Positions 18,201-27,557 are shown, counted from the stretch's first letter. The stretch: DNA of 64,000 nucleotides from Pseudanabaena sp. ABRG5-3 (GCF_003967015.1 NZ_AP017560.1:4562501-4626500); one strand, 5' to 3'. Notes: generated by a model from the letters alone, not told the origin. Program-made: numbers and translations.

Positions 18201-20069
18201 CATTGGCGTACCGTCAAGATCATAGATAGTTTCACATTGTTCTTGGACATATTTAATGCGTCCATCAGGCATCAGCAAGCGATGCACAATTTTATAGGGT
18301 CGGCGATCGCTGAGGTGTTGAGTATAGGCATCATTGACCATTCCCCGATCATCGGGATGGATAGCATTGACAAAGACTTCATAGGTTGCGCCAAACTGCT
18401 GCTGATCAATCTCAAAGATCTGAAAAATTTCATCTGACCAGTACAGATGATTTGTTCGTAGATCCAGTTCCCAATTTCCCAAACTGGCAATCCTTTGGGC
18501 TTCACGGAAAAGTTTTTCAGTCCTCCTCAACTCAGCTTCAGATTTTTTTTGTTCATTAATTTCATTTTGGAGTTGTTGATAGGCGTTGGACTGCTGAATG
18601 GCGATCGCTAATTGCACCGAGATATTCCGCAAGAGGCTAATATCACTGGTTTGCCATTGACGAAAATCTTGGCATTGATGTCCAATTAGCAGTCCCCATA
18701 ACTGCCCTGACACCCGTATCGGAACCACCAGATTTGCCTTGACTTGATATTGCTCTAGTAACTGCACATGACAATCGGCATAGCCTGCGGTGTAGATATT
18801 ATTCACAAATATCGGTTGATCATCGCTGTACAGATTTGTCGTTTGCTCAGCAAAGCAAGAATCTTGGATATGGTTGCCTAGGGATAACGACAAGCCCTGT
18901 GCTACCGACTCCGCAATAATGATCCCACTCCAATCGAGTTGAAATTGATACACCAATACGCGATCACATTCCAAGAAATCACGTACCTCGCTCACACAAA
19001 TATCTAAAATCTCTTGCAGATCTAGAGACACCCGAATGCGATCGGCGATTTCCGCCACTAGTCTTTCCCGTTCCGCCGCAATCCTTAACGAAGCTGTTCT
19101 TTCCTCTACCAGTCTTTCTAACTCAGCAGTACGACTTGCCAAAAGCTCTGCCTTCTCCGCCTCCAATTGGAGTACCTTTGCCTCTAGCATCTCTGCCAAG
19201 CTATAGACTTCTAGCGGATTAAAAACCTTTAAGACATTACTTTGCGTCACAATTCCTAACAGTTCCCCCTGCGCCCCCGTCACCACCAACCGCCGAATTA
19301 ATTTTTGTTCCATGCGCTGCTGCACCGCCCAAAGAGAATCATCAGGCTGAACCGTAAGGACGGGTTGACTCATTCTCATGTTTACTAGGTGATTTTTGAG
19401 ATTAATCTCCTCAGACTGTAACTGCACCAGATCCCGCTCAGTCAAGATTCCCACAGGCTTGAGTAAGGATGTCTGCGTTGCCAAGGGTTCGACAATAACC
19501 ACACAACTTACCTGATGTTCCGCCATTTGCTGCGCGATTTCCCACATTGAAGCCTGAGGACTTGCACACACAACATGGCTAGTCATCACCTCACCCACCA
19601 GCCGCAGTCGCAATAGCTCAAAGGGACGAAAGACTTGTCGGAGACTGTCATGGGTAAGCAGTCCCACTAAATGATCTTGGTCATCGACAATGGGCAGATG
19701 CCGAATGTGATGTTGCTGAAAGATTTTAATTGCCGATAATACTTCGGAGAAATCAGACTCGCGTAAGGTGATGACAGGGTGCGTCATTACATCACTGACA
19801 GTCAAACGATCAAGGGGAAGTGACTGCGTAATTAGACGCACGACATCGCGTTCGGTGAGTATACCGATGACCTGACGCTCTTCAACGATCAGTACACAAC
19901 TGATCCCCATCCGCATATTGTGATGAGCATCATAATCAACAGAACATTGCGATCGCCCAGCAACCATTTGCGCGATCGCTTCGGCAACCGTTGCCTTAAT
20001 ATCAACCATTAAAGGATCGCGAATAATGGCTGACTTCAATTCGGAAATTTTGAGCCTAGCTATGTCCAA
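15267..20069 (-). CDS. Hybrid histidine kinase: 4 CBS, DXCF cyanobacteriochrome-type GAF, 5 PAS, receiver
   Basis: This 1600-residue soluble sensor kinase begins with four CBS domains (about 10-83, 90-147, 158-215, 225-285) that should bind adenine nucleotides, then a coiled coil (~290-345). The GAF domain (~346-500) has both cyanobacteriochrome cysteines: DSCF (C405) and CH (C433, H434), 28 residues apart. Five PAS domains follow (~523-635, 663-795, 813-925, 935-1055, 1065-1185). The kinase core has H1222 in the SHELRTP motif and an ATPase domain (~1330-1450). The C-terminal receiver has D1532. It probably integrates light with nucleotide status. No transmembrane segment is evident. No dedicated output regulator lies beside it. 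The SWIM gene follows after 14 nt on the same strand. Confidence 0.92.
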   Translation of the reverse strand: MDIARLKISELKSAIIRDPLMVDIKATVAEAIAQMVAGRSQCSVDYDAHHNMRMGISCVLIVEERQVIGILTERDVVRLITQSLPLDRLTVSDVMTHPVITLRESDFSEVLSAIKIFQQHHIRHLPIVDDQDHLVGLLTHDSLRQVFRPFELLRLRLVGEVMTSHVVCASPQASMWEIAQQMAEHQVSCVVIVEPLATQTSLLKPVGILTERDLVQLQSEEINLKNHLVNMRMSQPVLTVQPDDSLWAVQQRMEQKLIRRLVVTGAQGELLGIVTQSNVLKVFNPLEVYSLAEMLEAKVLQLEAEKAELLASRTAELERLVEERTASLRIAAERERLVAEIADRIRVSLDLQEILDICVSEVRDFLECDRVLVYQFQLDWSGIIIAESVAQGLSLSLGNHIQDSCFAEQTTNLYSDDQPIFVNNIYTAGYADCHVQLLEQYQVKANLVVPIRVSGQLWGLLIGHQCQDFRQWQTSDISLLRNISVQLAIAIQQSNAYQQLQNEINEQKKSEAELRRTEKLFREAQRIASLGNWELDLRTNHLYWSDEIFQIFEIDQQQFGATYEVFVNAIHPDDRGMVNDAYTQHLSDRRPYKIVHRLLMPDGRIKYVQEQCETIYDLDGTPMVSHGTVQDITQLKETELQLQELNQELEARVQAQTQELLQVNSLQQAILDSTDYAIVSTDLHGIVKTFNAGAERMSGYKASELIDIANILSLHDLQELSDRADAVSQELDIEIANDEMLMAMTAKGVEREEEWISIRKDGSQFPSSISIKPLKDTNDQVIGFVGIARDITDQKAIERDRQLAETALKESEIRFRRVFEFNVVGMIFTNFSGQITQANDRFLEMLGYTRAELESGQINWQQMTPPEYVPQDLAAIAHLTTHQSIDPWEKAYYHKDGHYVYVLVGATMISEQDCVAVIVDISDRKKSENALRESQQFLQTVLDGFPFAVFWKDLNSVYLGCNEMFLVTTGLSSLTEIVGKTDFDFPYTLDQIRGFRADDHQVMQSRIPKYFIEEKISMPTGEERWLETNKVPLQDWEGNIIGVLGTFQDITRRKQIEQQLQQSRDQFQRLVIDIGDKFVFFSYSGVEGILNYISGGLMPIFGLEYEETIGRSWIDLIKWHPEDLQKALEFVRQMAAGEIDFHQFGLRFTHIDGTERTIMVSEHPLRDSEDNLVAVEGLAEDITESQKAQQLLLDMNQKLAISNEQLERATRLKDEFLANMSHELRTPLNAILGITEGLQEQVFGQLNPQQKKVLQTIEKSGHHLLELINDILDLAKIEAGKLYLDCNPTHLEQISQASVMFVKQQAMQKNVRLQVKCANALPEITIDERRIRQVLINLLNNAVKFTSEGGSVSLEVTMQEAKPEQLQSAIANSITHWVRFAVIDTGIGIESEALKTLFQPFIQVDSALNRQYEGTGLGLALVKRIVELHGGYVSATSQVGVGSCFEIKLPYNERSTPRPKKLSKVSASDNVIGESDDTSPSSVILLAEDNEANIVTLFNYLVAKGYRVIVAKDGQTAIDLVQIEQPDLVLMDIQMPVIDGLEAIKRIRSKQFTMPIIALTALAMTGDREKCLAAGANDYLSKPIKLKQLTTLVEQLLSKG

Positions 20070-20180
20070 TAACGTCCACCCTTAGATAAGAAAATCTATA
20101 AAGCAATATGTGTTAATCTTTACCTCCCACACCCCACAAATCATTATAGACATGATAGCCCTGAAACCTTAATCCTATAT

Positions 20181-22889
20181 TTAAATCATCAGTCTAAAAA
20201 ATAAGGCAGTAAAACCAATCATTAATAACAAATGTGGCAAATTACTCAATAGAGATCGCTTGGTAATTCTCAATAGGGGATAGGGACTAAATGCCAATAC
20301 TGAGAACAATGTCACACCCTGCAAAAATTGCGCTACATCTAGACTCCAAGTTAATGTGGGTAAATCTACACCAACCAAACCAAAGGCTTGAGCAGATAGA
20401 GGCAAAATTCTTCCTGCTTCCATGATGAAGGCAGGAATATAGTGGGCAAGATTTGCCGCAAGGGTAAGCGGGAGATAGGCATAGATCACCGTCTGATAAT
20501 CGGGTTGCTGTGGATCAAGACTACGGGCGATCGCATGGGTGAGATAGGTTAATAGCGCAGGAATACTAAGGATCGCCAGAACAATGGGAACACTAGTTAA
20601 GAGATGATCAGCATCAATAGTTATGGAATTCAATCCGAAACATGCCAAAATATCCTGCGTATGGTGCATCAGGACTCCGCCCAGTAGCAATAGCAACAGC
20701 GCAATCTCTGCCCAAAAGCCATGATGGTTGTCTAGTAAATCAGAAGCAGGAAATCGTAAATTCAACTGAGCAGAACGATTGGGACAAGCTTTCAGGCAGG
20801 TCATGCAGAACATACAGTCGCGATTATCCTGTAATTGATTGGGATGAGAATAGAGAGGACATCCTTCTGTAGCTTGCCCTTCATTCGGTAAAGCATCAAT
20901 AAAGGTGACGGGTGTAGCACCACTGCCTTTGTAACAACCAAAGCTATGACACTGGCTACCACAGACCTGCTGTGTCGATCGCAACTCAATCATCGACAGT
21001 TTGGCAAACATCCCATTCATCCCACCAATCGGACAGAGGTAGCGACACCATAACCGCCGTTCATAGATTTGGCTAAAAATAACTGCTCCTGCGGTAATTA
21101 TGATTAATAACCAAGAGGACAAATAGGCATGATGGGGTAAGTCCCAGAGTTTTTCCCAGAGATAAATCGCCACGAATCCTATAAAGAGAATCCAAGCACC
21201 CCAACGGTTTAACCATTTAGTATTCCAAGTTAATTGAGGTCTCGGCAAGATCCAAAGCGAGAGTCGCCGCAGCCATTCACCCATAATCATAAAAGGACAA
21301 ACTGCACACCATAGCCTTCCGACAAAGGCAAAGAGAAATAGATACCCTGGCCACCACCATGCCCAAAATAGATTGAGTGTAACGCTATGCTCGCGATCTT
21401 GAACACCAACGAATCCCAAAATGGTTACGGGAACAAAGATTGCCATCATCACCATCCAGATTCCCTCTGGATACCAACGACTAAGAAAGAACTTCCGCAG
21501 ATTGGGAACATGGGTTAAGAGATCGAGACGAAAAGCATTCTTTTGAGACTGCACCGACCATAGAGCCTGTTCAGGAATGACCGTATGCCCTTGGGGAGTC
21601 ATAATCACCGCACGATGGAGAATTTCTGCTAATTCCGAGAGATTGGCGGGATAGTTATAACTGAGGAGACGGCGCAGATCCGATTGATCGAGTTGCAGCA
21701 AGGGACGGTTTTGTTCTTCACAAAATTGGGCAAGAAAGTAATTCGCAAAATCAGGAATATCGGACTGGCGTTGAGGTAGCGGTAAAATTTTAATCGTCAG
21801 CGCATTGATATCAGGCAAGTCCAGTTTGTGAGGTGAGGCAAAAATTAGACGAACCCATGACTGCACAGGTTGTGGTGGGTCGGTATCAAGATTATTTTTG
21901 TGAACAATACCGTGATTGGGAAGAATCAATCCCGTTTTGAGGTAATGCACTAATCGGGTGCGATCGCCACTACTCAAAATATGTACATTATTTAGGAGTA
22001 AAGTGCCACGTTCCAAAAGTTCAAGAATTCCTAAACATTGTCCCATTCGCCCAAAGAGGGCATCCGTATTCAGACGACCATCTTCAGCCCGTGGCAATTT
22101 AGCACAGTCCATTTCCGCAAAAGGTTGTGGTGCAAGTTCCGAACGAATATGGATTAACCCTGCAACAAAAGTCTTACCAGTACCAGCTTCCGCTTGCAAG
22201 ATCACGGGTTGCAGGTTTGCTGATGCTTGGTTGACCTGTAATAATAACTTTTGAGCAGCTTTACTATTACCCAGCAGATGATTTTGAGAAGGAGCATACT
22301 GAATATAGGTTTGCAATCCGCGCATCCGTTCCTCTTCCCAAGCAATGCGAGACGCATATTCTTGTAAATCTGAAGAGATCAAGGAATTGATTACCTGTTG
22401 GATCAATGGATACAAGCAAATTAAACTTTGAAAAGCTTCGGTAGAAAGAAAGCAAATTTCACTATTAGTAAGAGCGATCGCATTACTTTGATAGGTTCCT
22501 GAGACCGTATTGGCAACGAGTAAATGCCCAAACAAATCCCCTGCTTGACGATAACGAATTAGCGATCGCCCAATTGATGACTGCCGAAAAATTTCGACCT
22601 TGCCCACCTTCAGAAAATATAACCCAATAGGAATTTGCCCCTCTTGATAGATGAGCGTTTGGGGATCTACCTGAAAGTAATGTAGAGACTGGGTGATCGC
22701 TTGCAATATTTCTGCTGGCAACTTTCCCCACTCTTGATGTTGGCTTAGCCAATGCTGACATTCAGTGATTAAGCGATCGCTAACAGGCACAACATTAAGG
22801 CGATCTACTTGCAGTGGCAATGGTTGCTCTAGAACTGTAGTAATCGGCTGATACTGAAGATATTTAGTCAATGTATTTCTAGATTCCAT
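20181..22889 (-). CDS. Fusion of cNMP-binding domain, degenerate AAA domain and membrane 4Fe-4S polyferredoxin
   Basis: This 902-residue protein has three parts. Residues ~55-175 form a CRP-type cyclic-nucleotide-binding fold. Residues ~200-445 resemble the sigma-54-interaction AAA domain: Walker A is AEAGTGKT (233-240), but Walker B is degraded (LLLNNVH, NN in place of DE) and no GAFTGA loop is visible. Residues ~470-902 form a NapH/NosR-like membrane module with several hydrophobic helices, paired cysteine motifs C528-x2-C531-P and C615-x3-C619-P, and a ferredoxin motif C692-x2-C695-x2-C698-x3-C702-P. No DNA-binding domain is present, so a redox role is more likely than a transcriptional one. 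It is divergent from the oxygenase gene at 23229. Confidence 0.88.
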   Translation of the reverse strand: MESRNTLTKYLQYQPITTVLEQPLPLQVDRLNVVPVSDRLITECQHWLSQHQEWGKLPAEILQAITQSLHYFQVDPQTLIYQEGQIPIGLYFLKVGKVEIFRQSSIGRSLIRYRQAGDLFGHLLVANTVSGTYQSNAIALTNSEICFLSTEAFQSLICLYPLIQQVINSLISSDLQEYASRIAWEEERMRGLQTYIQYAPSQNHLLGNSKAAQKLLLQVNQASANLQPVILQAEAGTGKTFVAGLIHIRSELAPQPFAEMDCAKLPRAEDGRLNTDALFGRMGQCLGILELLERGTLLLNNVHILSSGDRTRLVHYLKTGLILPNHGIVHKNNLDTDPPQPVQSWVRLIFASPHKLDLPDINALTIKILPLPQRQSDIPDFANYFLAQFCEEQNRPLLQLDQSDLRRLLSYNYPANLSELAEILHRAVIMTPQGHTVIPEQALWSVQSQKNAFRLDLLTHVPNLRKFFLSRWYPEGIWMVMMAIFVPVTILGFVGVQDREHSVTLNLFWAWWWPGYLFLFAFVGRLWCAVCPFMIMGEWLRRLSLWILPRPQLTWNTKWLNRWGAWILFIGFVAIYLWEKLWDLPHHAYLSSWLLIIITAGAVIFSQIYERRLWCRYLCPIGGMNGMFAKLSMIELRSTQQVCGSQCHSFGCYKGSGATPVTFIDALPNEGQATEGCPLYSHPNQLQDNRDCMFCMTCLKACPNRSAQLNLRFPASDLLDNHHGFWAEIALLLLLLGGVLMHHTQDILACFGLNSITIDADHLLTSVPIVLAILSIPALLTYLTHAIARSLDPQQPDYQTVIYAYLPLTLAANLAHYIPAFIMEAGRILPLSAQAFGLVGVDLPTLTWSLDVAQFLQGVTLFSVLAFSPYPLLRITKRSLLSNLPHLLLMIGFTALFFRLMI

Positions 22890-22933
22890 AACGTCAGTAA
22901 TATCCCGATTGAAATTTACATCCCCCTCTTAGA

Positions 22934-23053
22934 GAGAAGTTTTTACCCCCTCTAACTCCCCCTTTGTAAGGGGGAGGATTTGAGTTTCCCACCTTTGTAA
23001 GGGGGGATTAAGGGGGGTAGCAGAAATTTATGCTAAATAGGATACTTCTCAAA
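22934..23053. repeat. MITE-like dispersed element, copy 1
   Basis: About 120 nt closely match 43127-43247. The core has two G-rich/C-rich runs (CCCCCTCTAACTCCCCC and GGGGGGATTAAGGGGGG) and ends with TTTATGCTAAATAGGATACT and TCTCAAA. The left end carries a decayed version of the terminal inverted repeat seen in copy 2. It is non-coding and lies between divergent genes. Confidence 0.7.
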
Positions 23054-23092
23054 CAAGCTCTTATGGTTCAGCGATTTAGTCAGGAACCGATT

Positions 23093-23123
23093 TTTTGTGG
23101 TGCAGCTTTGCTGCACCACAAAA
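23093..23123. repeat. Perfect 14-bp hairpin with TTT loop
   Basis: The stem TTTTGTGGTGCAGC (23093-23106) pairs perfectly with 23110-23123 around a TTT loop. It lies about 100 nt upstream of the oxygenase gene, downstream of no obvious transcript end on the plus strand. It belongs to the 3-nt-loop hairpin family seen across this window. Confidence 0.7.
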
Positions 23124-23228
23124 TTATTTTCCTATGTGTCCCTTACTAATTATTTCACCTCTAATCCTTATACCCAAATATACAGTTATAAAATTTATAA
23201 AACAAAGCATTAATAAGGAAAGCTACTG

Positions 23229-23924
23229 ATGTCGTCAGTTCCAATGAACCTATCCCTTGATTTTTATAGTGATTCCTATCGCGATAGTTTTAGTCGCATC
23301 AATGGCATTGTGATTGAAGGAGAACAGGAAGCCTATGATAATTTTCTCTCTCTAGCACAACTTCTCCCAGAACATACAGAAGAATTAATCCATTTAGGAA
23401 GAATGGAATTTCGTCATCGCAAAAGTTTTGAAGCCTGTGGCAAAAATCTCAAGGTACATCCCGATCTCGAATTTGCCGAAGAATTCTTTGCAGATTTACG
23501 CCAAGCATTTCAAATCGCTACCGACAATCAACAGATTGCTGCCTGCCTATTGATTCAAGCTTTAGTGATTGAATGTTTTGCGATCGCAGCCTATAACAAC
23601 TACATTCCTGTTGCTGATAATTTTGCGCGCAAAATCACTGAATCTGTAGTTGCTGATGAATATCTTCATCTCAATTTTGGTGCAACATGGCTCAAGGCAA
23701 ATTTTACAACTGTCAAAGCAGAACTAGAATCTGCTAACCATCAAGCTTTACCAATTATCTGGAGAATGCTCAATCAAGTGGAAGTTGATGCCGTAAAAAT
23801 TGGGATGAATAAGCAATTGCTAATTGAAGATTTCATTATTCGCTATGGTGAATCACTCAGTCAGATTGGATTTAGCACCCGTGAAATTATGCGATTAACT
23901 AGTCAGGGTCTAGGGATTGCTTAG
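23229..23924 (+). CDS. ado: Aldehyde-deformylating oxygenase (alkane synthesis)
   Basis: This 231-residue ferritin-like di-iron enzyme converts fatty aldehydes, with O2 and reduced ferredoxin, to alkanes/alkenes plus formate. All six metal ligands of the cyanobacterial enzyme are present at the expected numbers: E32, E60, H63, E115, E144 and H147. The conserved Cys70 is also present. Length equals the Synechococcus elongatus protein. AAGGA (23215-23219) lies 9 nt before the ATG. The usual neighbour, acyl-ACP reductase, is not downstream. Instead there is a 766-base gap and then a surface-protein gene. Upstream and divergent is the polyferredoxin fusion gene. Confidence 0.97.
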   Translation: MSSVPMNLSLDFYSDSYRDSFSRINGIVIEGEQEAYDNFLSLAQLLPEHTEELIHLGRMEFRHRKSFEACGKNLKVHPDLEFAEEFFADLRQAFQIATDNQQIAACLLIQALVIECFAIAAYNNYIPVADNFARKITESVVADEYLHLNFGATWLKANFTTVKAELESANHQALPIIWRMLNQVEVDAVKIGMNKQLLIEDFIIRYGESLSQIGFSTREIMRLTSQGLGIA

Positions 23925-23985
23925 AAAAGACGAAATAGACAGTATTAACTGTCTATTTCTATAAAATAATTGTTCTAATTTTGAA

Positions 23986-24081
23986 TAAGTAGCTGGGTAC
24001 ATAAAATCCCAAAACCTGTGGCGCACAATGCTTATACAAAACAGGTTTTGACTTTATTTTATAATCATACCCAGCTACTTA
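23986..24081. repeat. 96-nt palindromic element with 14-bp terminal repeats
   Basis: TAAGTAGCTGGGTA (23986-23999) is the exact inverted complement of 24068-24081. Inside are further partial inverted repeats (AAAACCTGT/ACAGGTTTT and ATAAAAT/ATTTTAT). It could be a small MITE or a transcript-end structure for the oxygenase gene, 61 nt upstream. Confidence 0.6.
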
Positions 24082-24129
24082 GGACAACTATATAAACAAA
24101 CATGTAAATTATTGAGAAAATAATTACAT

Positions 24130-24155
24130 GTAATTTATTTATGCAAATAAATTAC
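24130..24155. repeat. 11-bp hairpin with 4-nt loop
   Basis: GTAATTTATTT (24130-24140) pairs perfectly with AAATAAATTAC (24145-24155) around ATGC. It is AT-rich with no T-tract, so a terminator role is uncertain. Confidence 0.45.
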
Positions 24156-24690
24156 GATATTTTCCAGTTTAATTCGCGTTTATTAATTAGCATATATCAG
24201 TGTATACAGCTAGAATAAAGATGATATATTGAGTCCTCTCCACTCTAGATCAATAGATTATAGGGGAGATTAATCTAATGAATCTAGGGAGGCTCAGTAA
24301 GTCAGCATATGGCAATGCTACTATTTCCAAAATTTTTAATCATCCTTAATTTAATTGATTCTTAAATCAATTAAATTCAATCAAAGAGACTAGTTCACAT
24401 TTATATCTTAATAATTTTATTGGACTTACAGATCTTGCTATATTACCTTGGCATCTCATGAATCATGAGGTTTATGTTGCATTCAAACCTGATAAAAAAA
24501 ATCCATATCTCAATGAAACGCTAACCACTATAAATTTGAGATATTCAACTAATTAAATTTTCCTGATGATATAAATTCGACCTAGTTTGGGAAACATATT
24601 CTTTATTGTCTTGGGGAATAAGTATTCCTAAAAATTTACCGATAAATCGCGCAGTCATCCAATTTTCAACTTAACTAAACATCATTGCAA

Positions 24691-27501
24691 ATGAATTATC
24701 CAAGTAAAAGAGTCCAGAAAAGCGATCGCATCAAAACGTTAAAGCCTAGTCCCTTTCTTCTACGATTTTTAGCAGCGCTCTCCATTGGTGGAGGTGGAGC
24801 ATGGCAATTATTTCCCCTAATAGCATCAGCCCAAACAGTTCCCTTGACACCTGCTGGCACAGCAATCAACAATACTGCCACAGGTACATATGTAGACCCG
24901 AATACAGGTGAAACCTTTAACACCACTTCCAATACCGTCACAGCCACAGTTGCCGAAGTTGCAGGTGTCGCGGCTGTTCCCTCAGGAATCATTGATGTTA
25001 ACGGGGGTAGTGTTACCACCAATGATCAACTGCTCTTCACTTTTTTGGTTACTAATGTAGGTAATGAAGTCTCAGCACTACATATTCCATCCACTGTAAC
25101 TCCCGTAGGCGCAAATCTTGGCAGCGCTCAAGTACTTAATGGGGTCACACTGACTGCTGGTGTTTATGTTACGGAAATTAACGGGGTTATCCTAGCAAGA
25201 CCTGTAATTCTTCCTGCTAATGGCAATACAAATGACGCTACCTTTATAAATGCGATTAACAATGCTGCTGGCGGTAACTATACTGCCCTAAATGGCGGTA
25301 CACCTTTTAATGGCAGCATTAACGCCAATTCTGGTATTAAGGTAATCGTGCCTGCGACCGTTACCGCAACTGTAGCAGGCAACCCTGTATCAGTCACCTT
25401 AGGCGATACAGGAGCTAACAACAACAATGCTGGCACTCAAAACCAACCTGACAGTGGATTAGAACCGCCAACTCTTGGTGGTACGGATCCCATATCCGCC
25501 GCATCTGAAATTTATACAATCAATTTTGCGGGCGCTCCCCCAGCGAATGGAGTCCGTGAATCTAGTGCCTTCCAGACCGTACCTTTAGCTACCCAAATCA
25601 ACAGCCTTGCGCTAGCGACAATTCTCAAAACCCGCATAGCCTATAATGCGAATAGTGCAGCAACTTTCACTGATGACACCCTCACCTATCGTTTAGATTT
25701 GCGGGTGGAGTCAGCAGCACCTACTGGTAGCACTGGCATCGTTCCTGCGCCCTTGCTAGGCACTAGCATCAGAGTTGATGGCGCTTCTCCCGTAACGAAG
25801 GTGTTGATTTCTGACGCAATTCCTACCAACACCACTATAGATCTTACAGCCCTTCCTCCTGCCACAGTCACGATCAATGGCGTGGTTTGGACAAGGGTTT
25901 ATACAGCTCAACCCGTAGCTACTGGTCCCTTAGCTGCTACACAGGATTGGTTAACGACTGCACCCACGGCTGGGACAACGCGCATTGGTTATATTGCCGA
26001 TGGTCCACTAGCTCCGGGATATACCACAGCCCTTGATCCGAATGGTTTCCGTATCCAAGTCGTTACAACTGGCTTAACAGCAGTGAGCAGTGCCGTTACG
26101 ATCGCTAACGTTGCCCAAGTATTTGGTCAAAGCACAGCAGGGTCGATCAGCCCTACGAATCCACTAGTTTATGATGAATCTGGTGACCAAAATCCCAATA
26201 ACTTTGAGAATGGCTCCCCATCAATACCACCAATTACGACCACTAACACTTCACCGAGTGGTGTAGCAGATCCGAATACTGATGGCACTGATAGCAATAA
26301 TGGTGGTAATAACAACCAAGGTACTGGACCTGGTGGTGAAGACAACGTTTTCACCATTAATCCTCCTGGTTCCATTTTAAATGGACCTCAAGGACAAGCG
26401 GGGGCGATCGGACCCAACGGAACTAACCAAACTGATTTTGCGAACAAGTCTGCACCGATTGCGGCGGGACTGAAAACGGGAGATCCTGTCAATCCCGCAG
26501 CCGTCACTTTCACCAACACGGTTCAGAATCCTTCTAGTAACACCAGTCAATTAGACAATGTCACCTTGGAGCCAATATCGGCAACCTTGGCAGCAGCAGC
26601 TACTGGTACAGCGATCGCAAACTATGACCTAAGCAATCTCCCCCTCACTAATGCACCATTACCAGAAGGCACAACAGTCTTGATCGCCTATGGCAATCGG
26701 GCTGCTTTGTACACCCTGACTAGTGGAGAGTTTGTTCTGACTTCTAGCTCACCCGCAACTGTTAGTGTTAGCGGTACAACGGTCACAATTACGCCCGGAG
26801 CTAACGAGACAACTCCTGCACCAATCATTATTCCTACCGTTGCTATCGGTCAGTCCCTAGACTATTACGTTCAGGTTGATCTACCAGGAGGAGCGGCAGG
26901 TGCTGTAGTAACTAAAGGCTATTCTGTACCGATAGTTGCCTACGTCAACAGTAATACAACAGATGGCTCTACCTTCAAAACGACTGGTACACAATTGGGA
27001 CAAGATAATCCCTTCAATATTGAGATTAACCGCGTTTACACAGGTTACTTAGATCTAGTCAAGCTATCTCGCGTTTTGCAAGGAACAGGTCCCGCATTAT
27101 CAGTACCAGCAGACGGAACCTTTAGTAACACATCTAAAACCCCTGCCCCCGGTAACATCATTGAGTACCTTCTGAGCTATACCAATATCTCTACTCCCGC
27201 AAGTGGCAGTGGCAATGTGGTTTTGAATGCGAATAATATCGTGATTACGGAAGATGGTGCAGTGGCTCCAAATAACTGGGCTACCACAACTTTAAATGTG
27301 CCTAGCACCGCTCGTGTTGATCAAGATGGTACGCAGCCCACTCCCAATACAGTTCCCACCTATAACGCTGTGATCACCTTCTTCACTGGTGCGACAGCTA
27401 CAACCACCACAGATCCTACTGTCACCAGATATCTTGACAGCATCCCGACATTGACTCCGGGTCAAACGGGATACTTTAAGTTCCAACGTCAGGTCAAGTA
27501 G
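24691..27501 (+). CDS. Exported DUF11-type surface protein
   Basis: This 936-residue protein has a basic N-terminus and a hydrophobic segment ending ASA-QT, so it is exported. The mature part opens with AGTAINNTATGTYVDP and TVTATVAEVAGV, a block shared with the protein at 41089. It continues as threonine- and asparagine-rich beta domains of the DUF11 (conserved repeat) type. Residues ~520-560 form a Gly/Asn/Thr linker. The last residues (GYFKFQRQVK) resemble the C-terminal strands of the sister proteins. ATG 24691 is chosen over a TTG two codons earlier. It opens the surface-protein run, though a 212-nt gap separates it from the next gene. The role in adhesion or envelope structure is inferred. 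Confidence 0.8.
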   Translation: MNYPSKRVQKSDRIKTLKPSPFLLRFLAALSIGGGGAWQLFPLIASAQTVPLTPAGTAINNTATGTYVDPNTGETFNTTSNTVTATVAEVAGVAAVPSGIIDVNGGSVTTNDQLLFTFLVTNVGNEVSALHIPSTVTPVGANLGSAQVLNGVTLTAGVYVTEINGVILARPVILPANGNTNDATFINAINNAAGGNYTALNGGTPFNGSINANSGIKVIVPATVTATVAGNPVSVTLGDTGANNNNAGTQNQPDSGLEPPTLGGTDPISAASEIYTINFAGAPPANGVRESSAFQTVPLATQINSLALATILKTRIAYNANSAATFTDDTLTYRLDLRVESAAPTGSTGIVPAPLLGTSIRVDGASPVTKVLISDAIPTNTTIDLTALPPATVTINGVVWTRVYTAQPVATGPLAATQDWLTTAPTAGTTRIGYIADGPLAPGYTTALDPNGFRIQVVTTGLTAVSSAVTIANVAQVFGQSTAGSISPTNPLVYDESGDQNPNNFENGSPSIPPITTTNTSPSGVADPNTDGTDSNNGGNNNQGTGPGGEDNVFTINPPGSILNGPQGQAGAIGPNGTNQTDFANKSAPIAAGLKTGDPVNPAAVTFTNTVQNPSSNTSQLDNVTLEPISATLAAAATGTAIANYDLSNLPLTNAPLPEGTTVLIAYGNRAALYTLTSGEFVLTSSSPATVSVSGTTVTITPGANETTPAPIIIPTVAIGQSLDYYVQVDLPGGAAGAVVTKGYSVPIVAYVNSNTTDGSTFKTTGTQLGQDNPFNIEINRVYTGYLDLVKLSRVLQGTGPALSVPADGTFSNTSKTPAPGNIIEYLLSYTNISTPASGSGNVVLNANNIVITEDGAVAPNNWATTTLNVPSTARVDQDGTQPTPNTVPTYNAVITFFTGATATTTTDPTVTRYLDSIPTLTPGQTGYFKFQRQVK

Positions 27502-27557
27502 ATCATTAATCTTCATCTTAGTATTTGAGATCTACCCAGATTATCTTCAATACTATC

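Larger units (their letters stand above)
23925..24690. other. Long non-coding gap with hairpin elements
   Basis: This 766-base AT-rich gap lies between the oxygenase gene and the surface-protein operon. It contains a 96-nt palindromic element (23986-24081) and an 11-bp hairpin (24130-24155). I found no convincing coding frame. The promoter of the 24691 gene should lie in the right half, but no clear -35/-10 pair was picked. Confidence 0.55.

Noticed and set aside
22100-22300. Sigma-54 activator annotation for the 902-residue protein
   Set aside because: Walker B and GAFTGA are lost, there is no DNA-binding domain, and cyanobacteria have no sigma-54. Only the AAA fold remains.
24685-24690. 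TTG start for the first surface-protein gene
   Set aside because: An ATG two codons later fits better and gives the same signal peptide.
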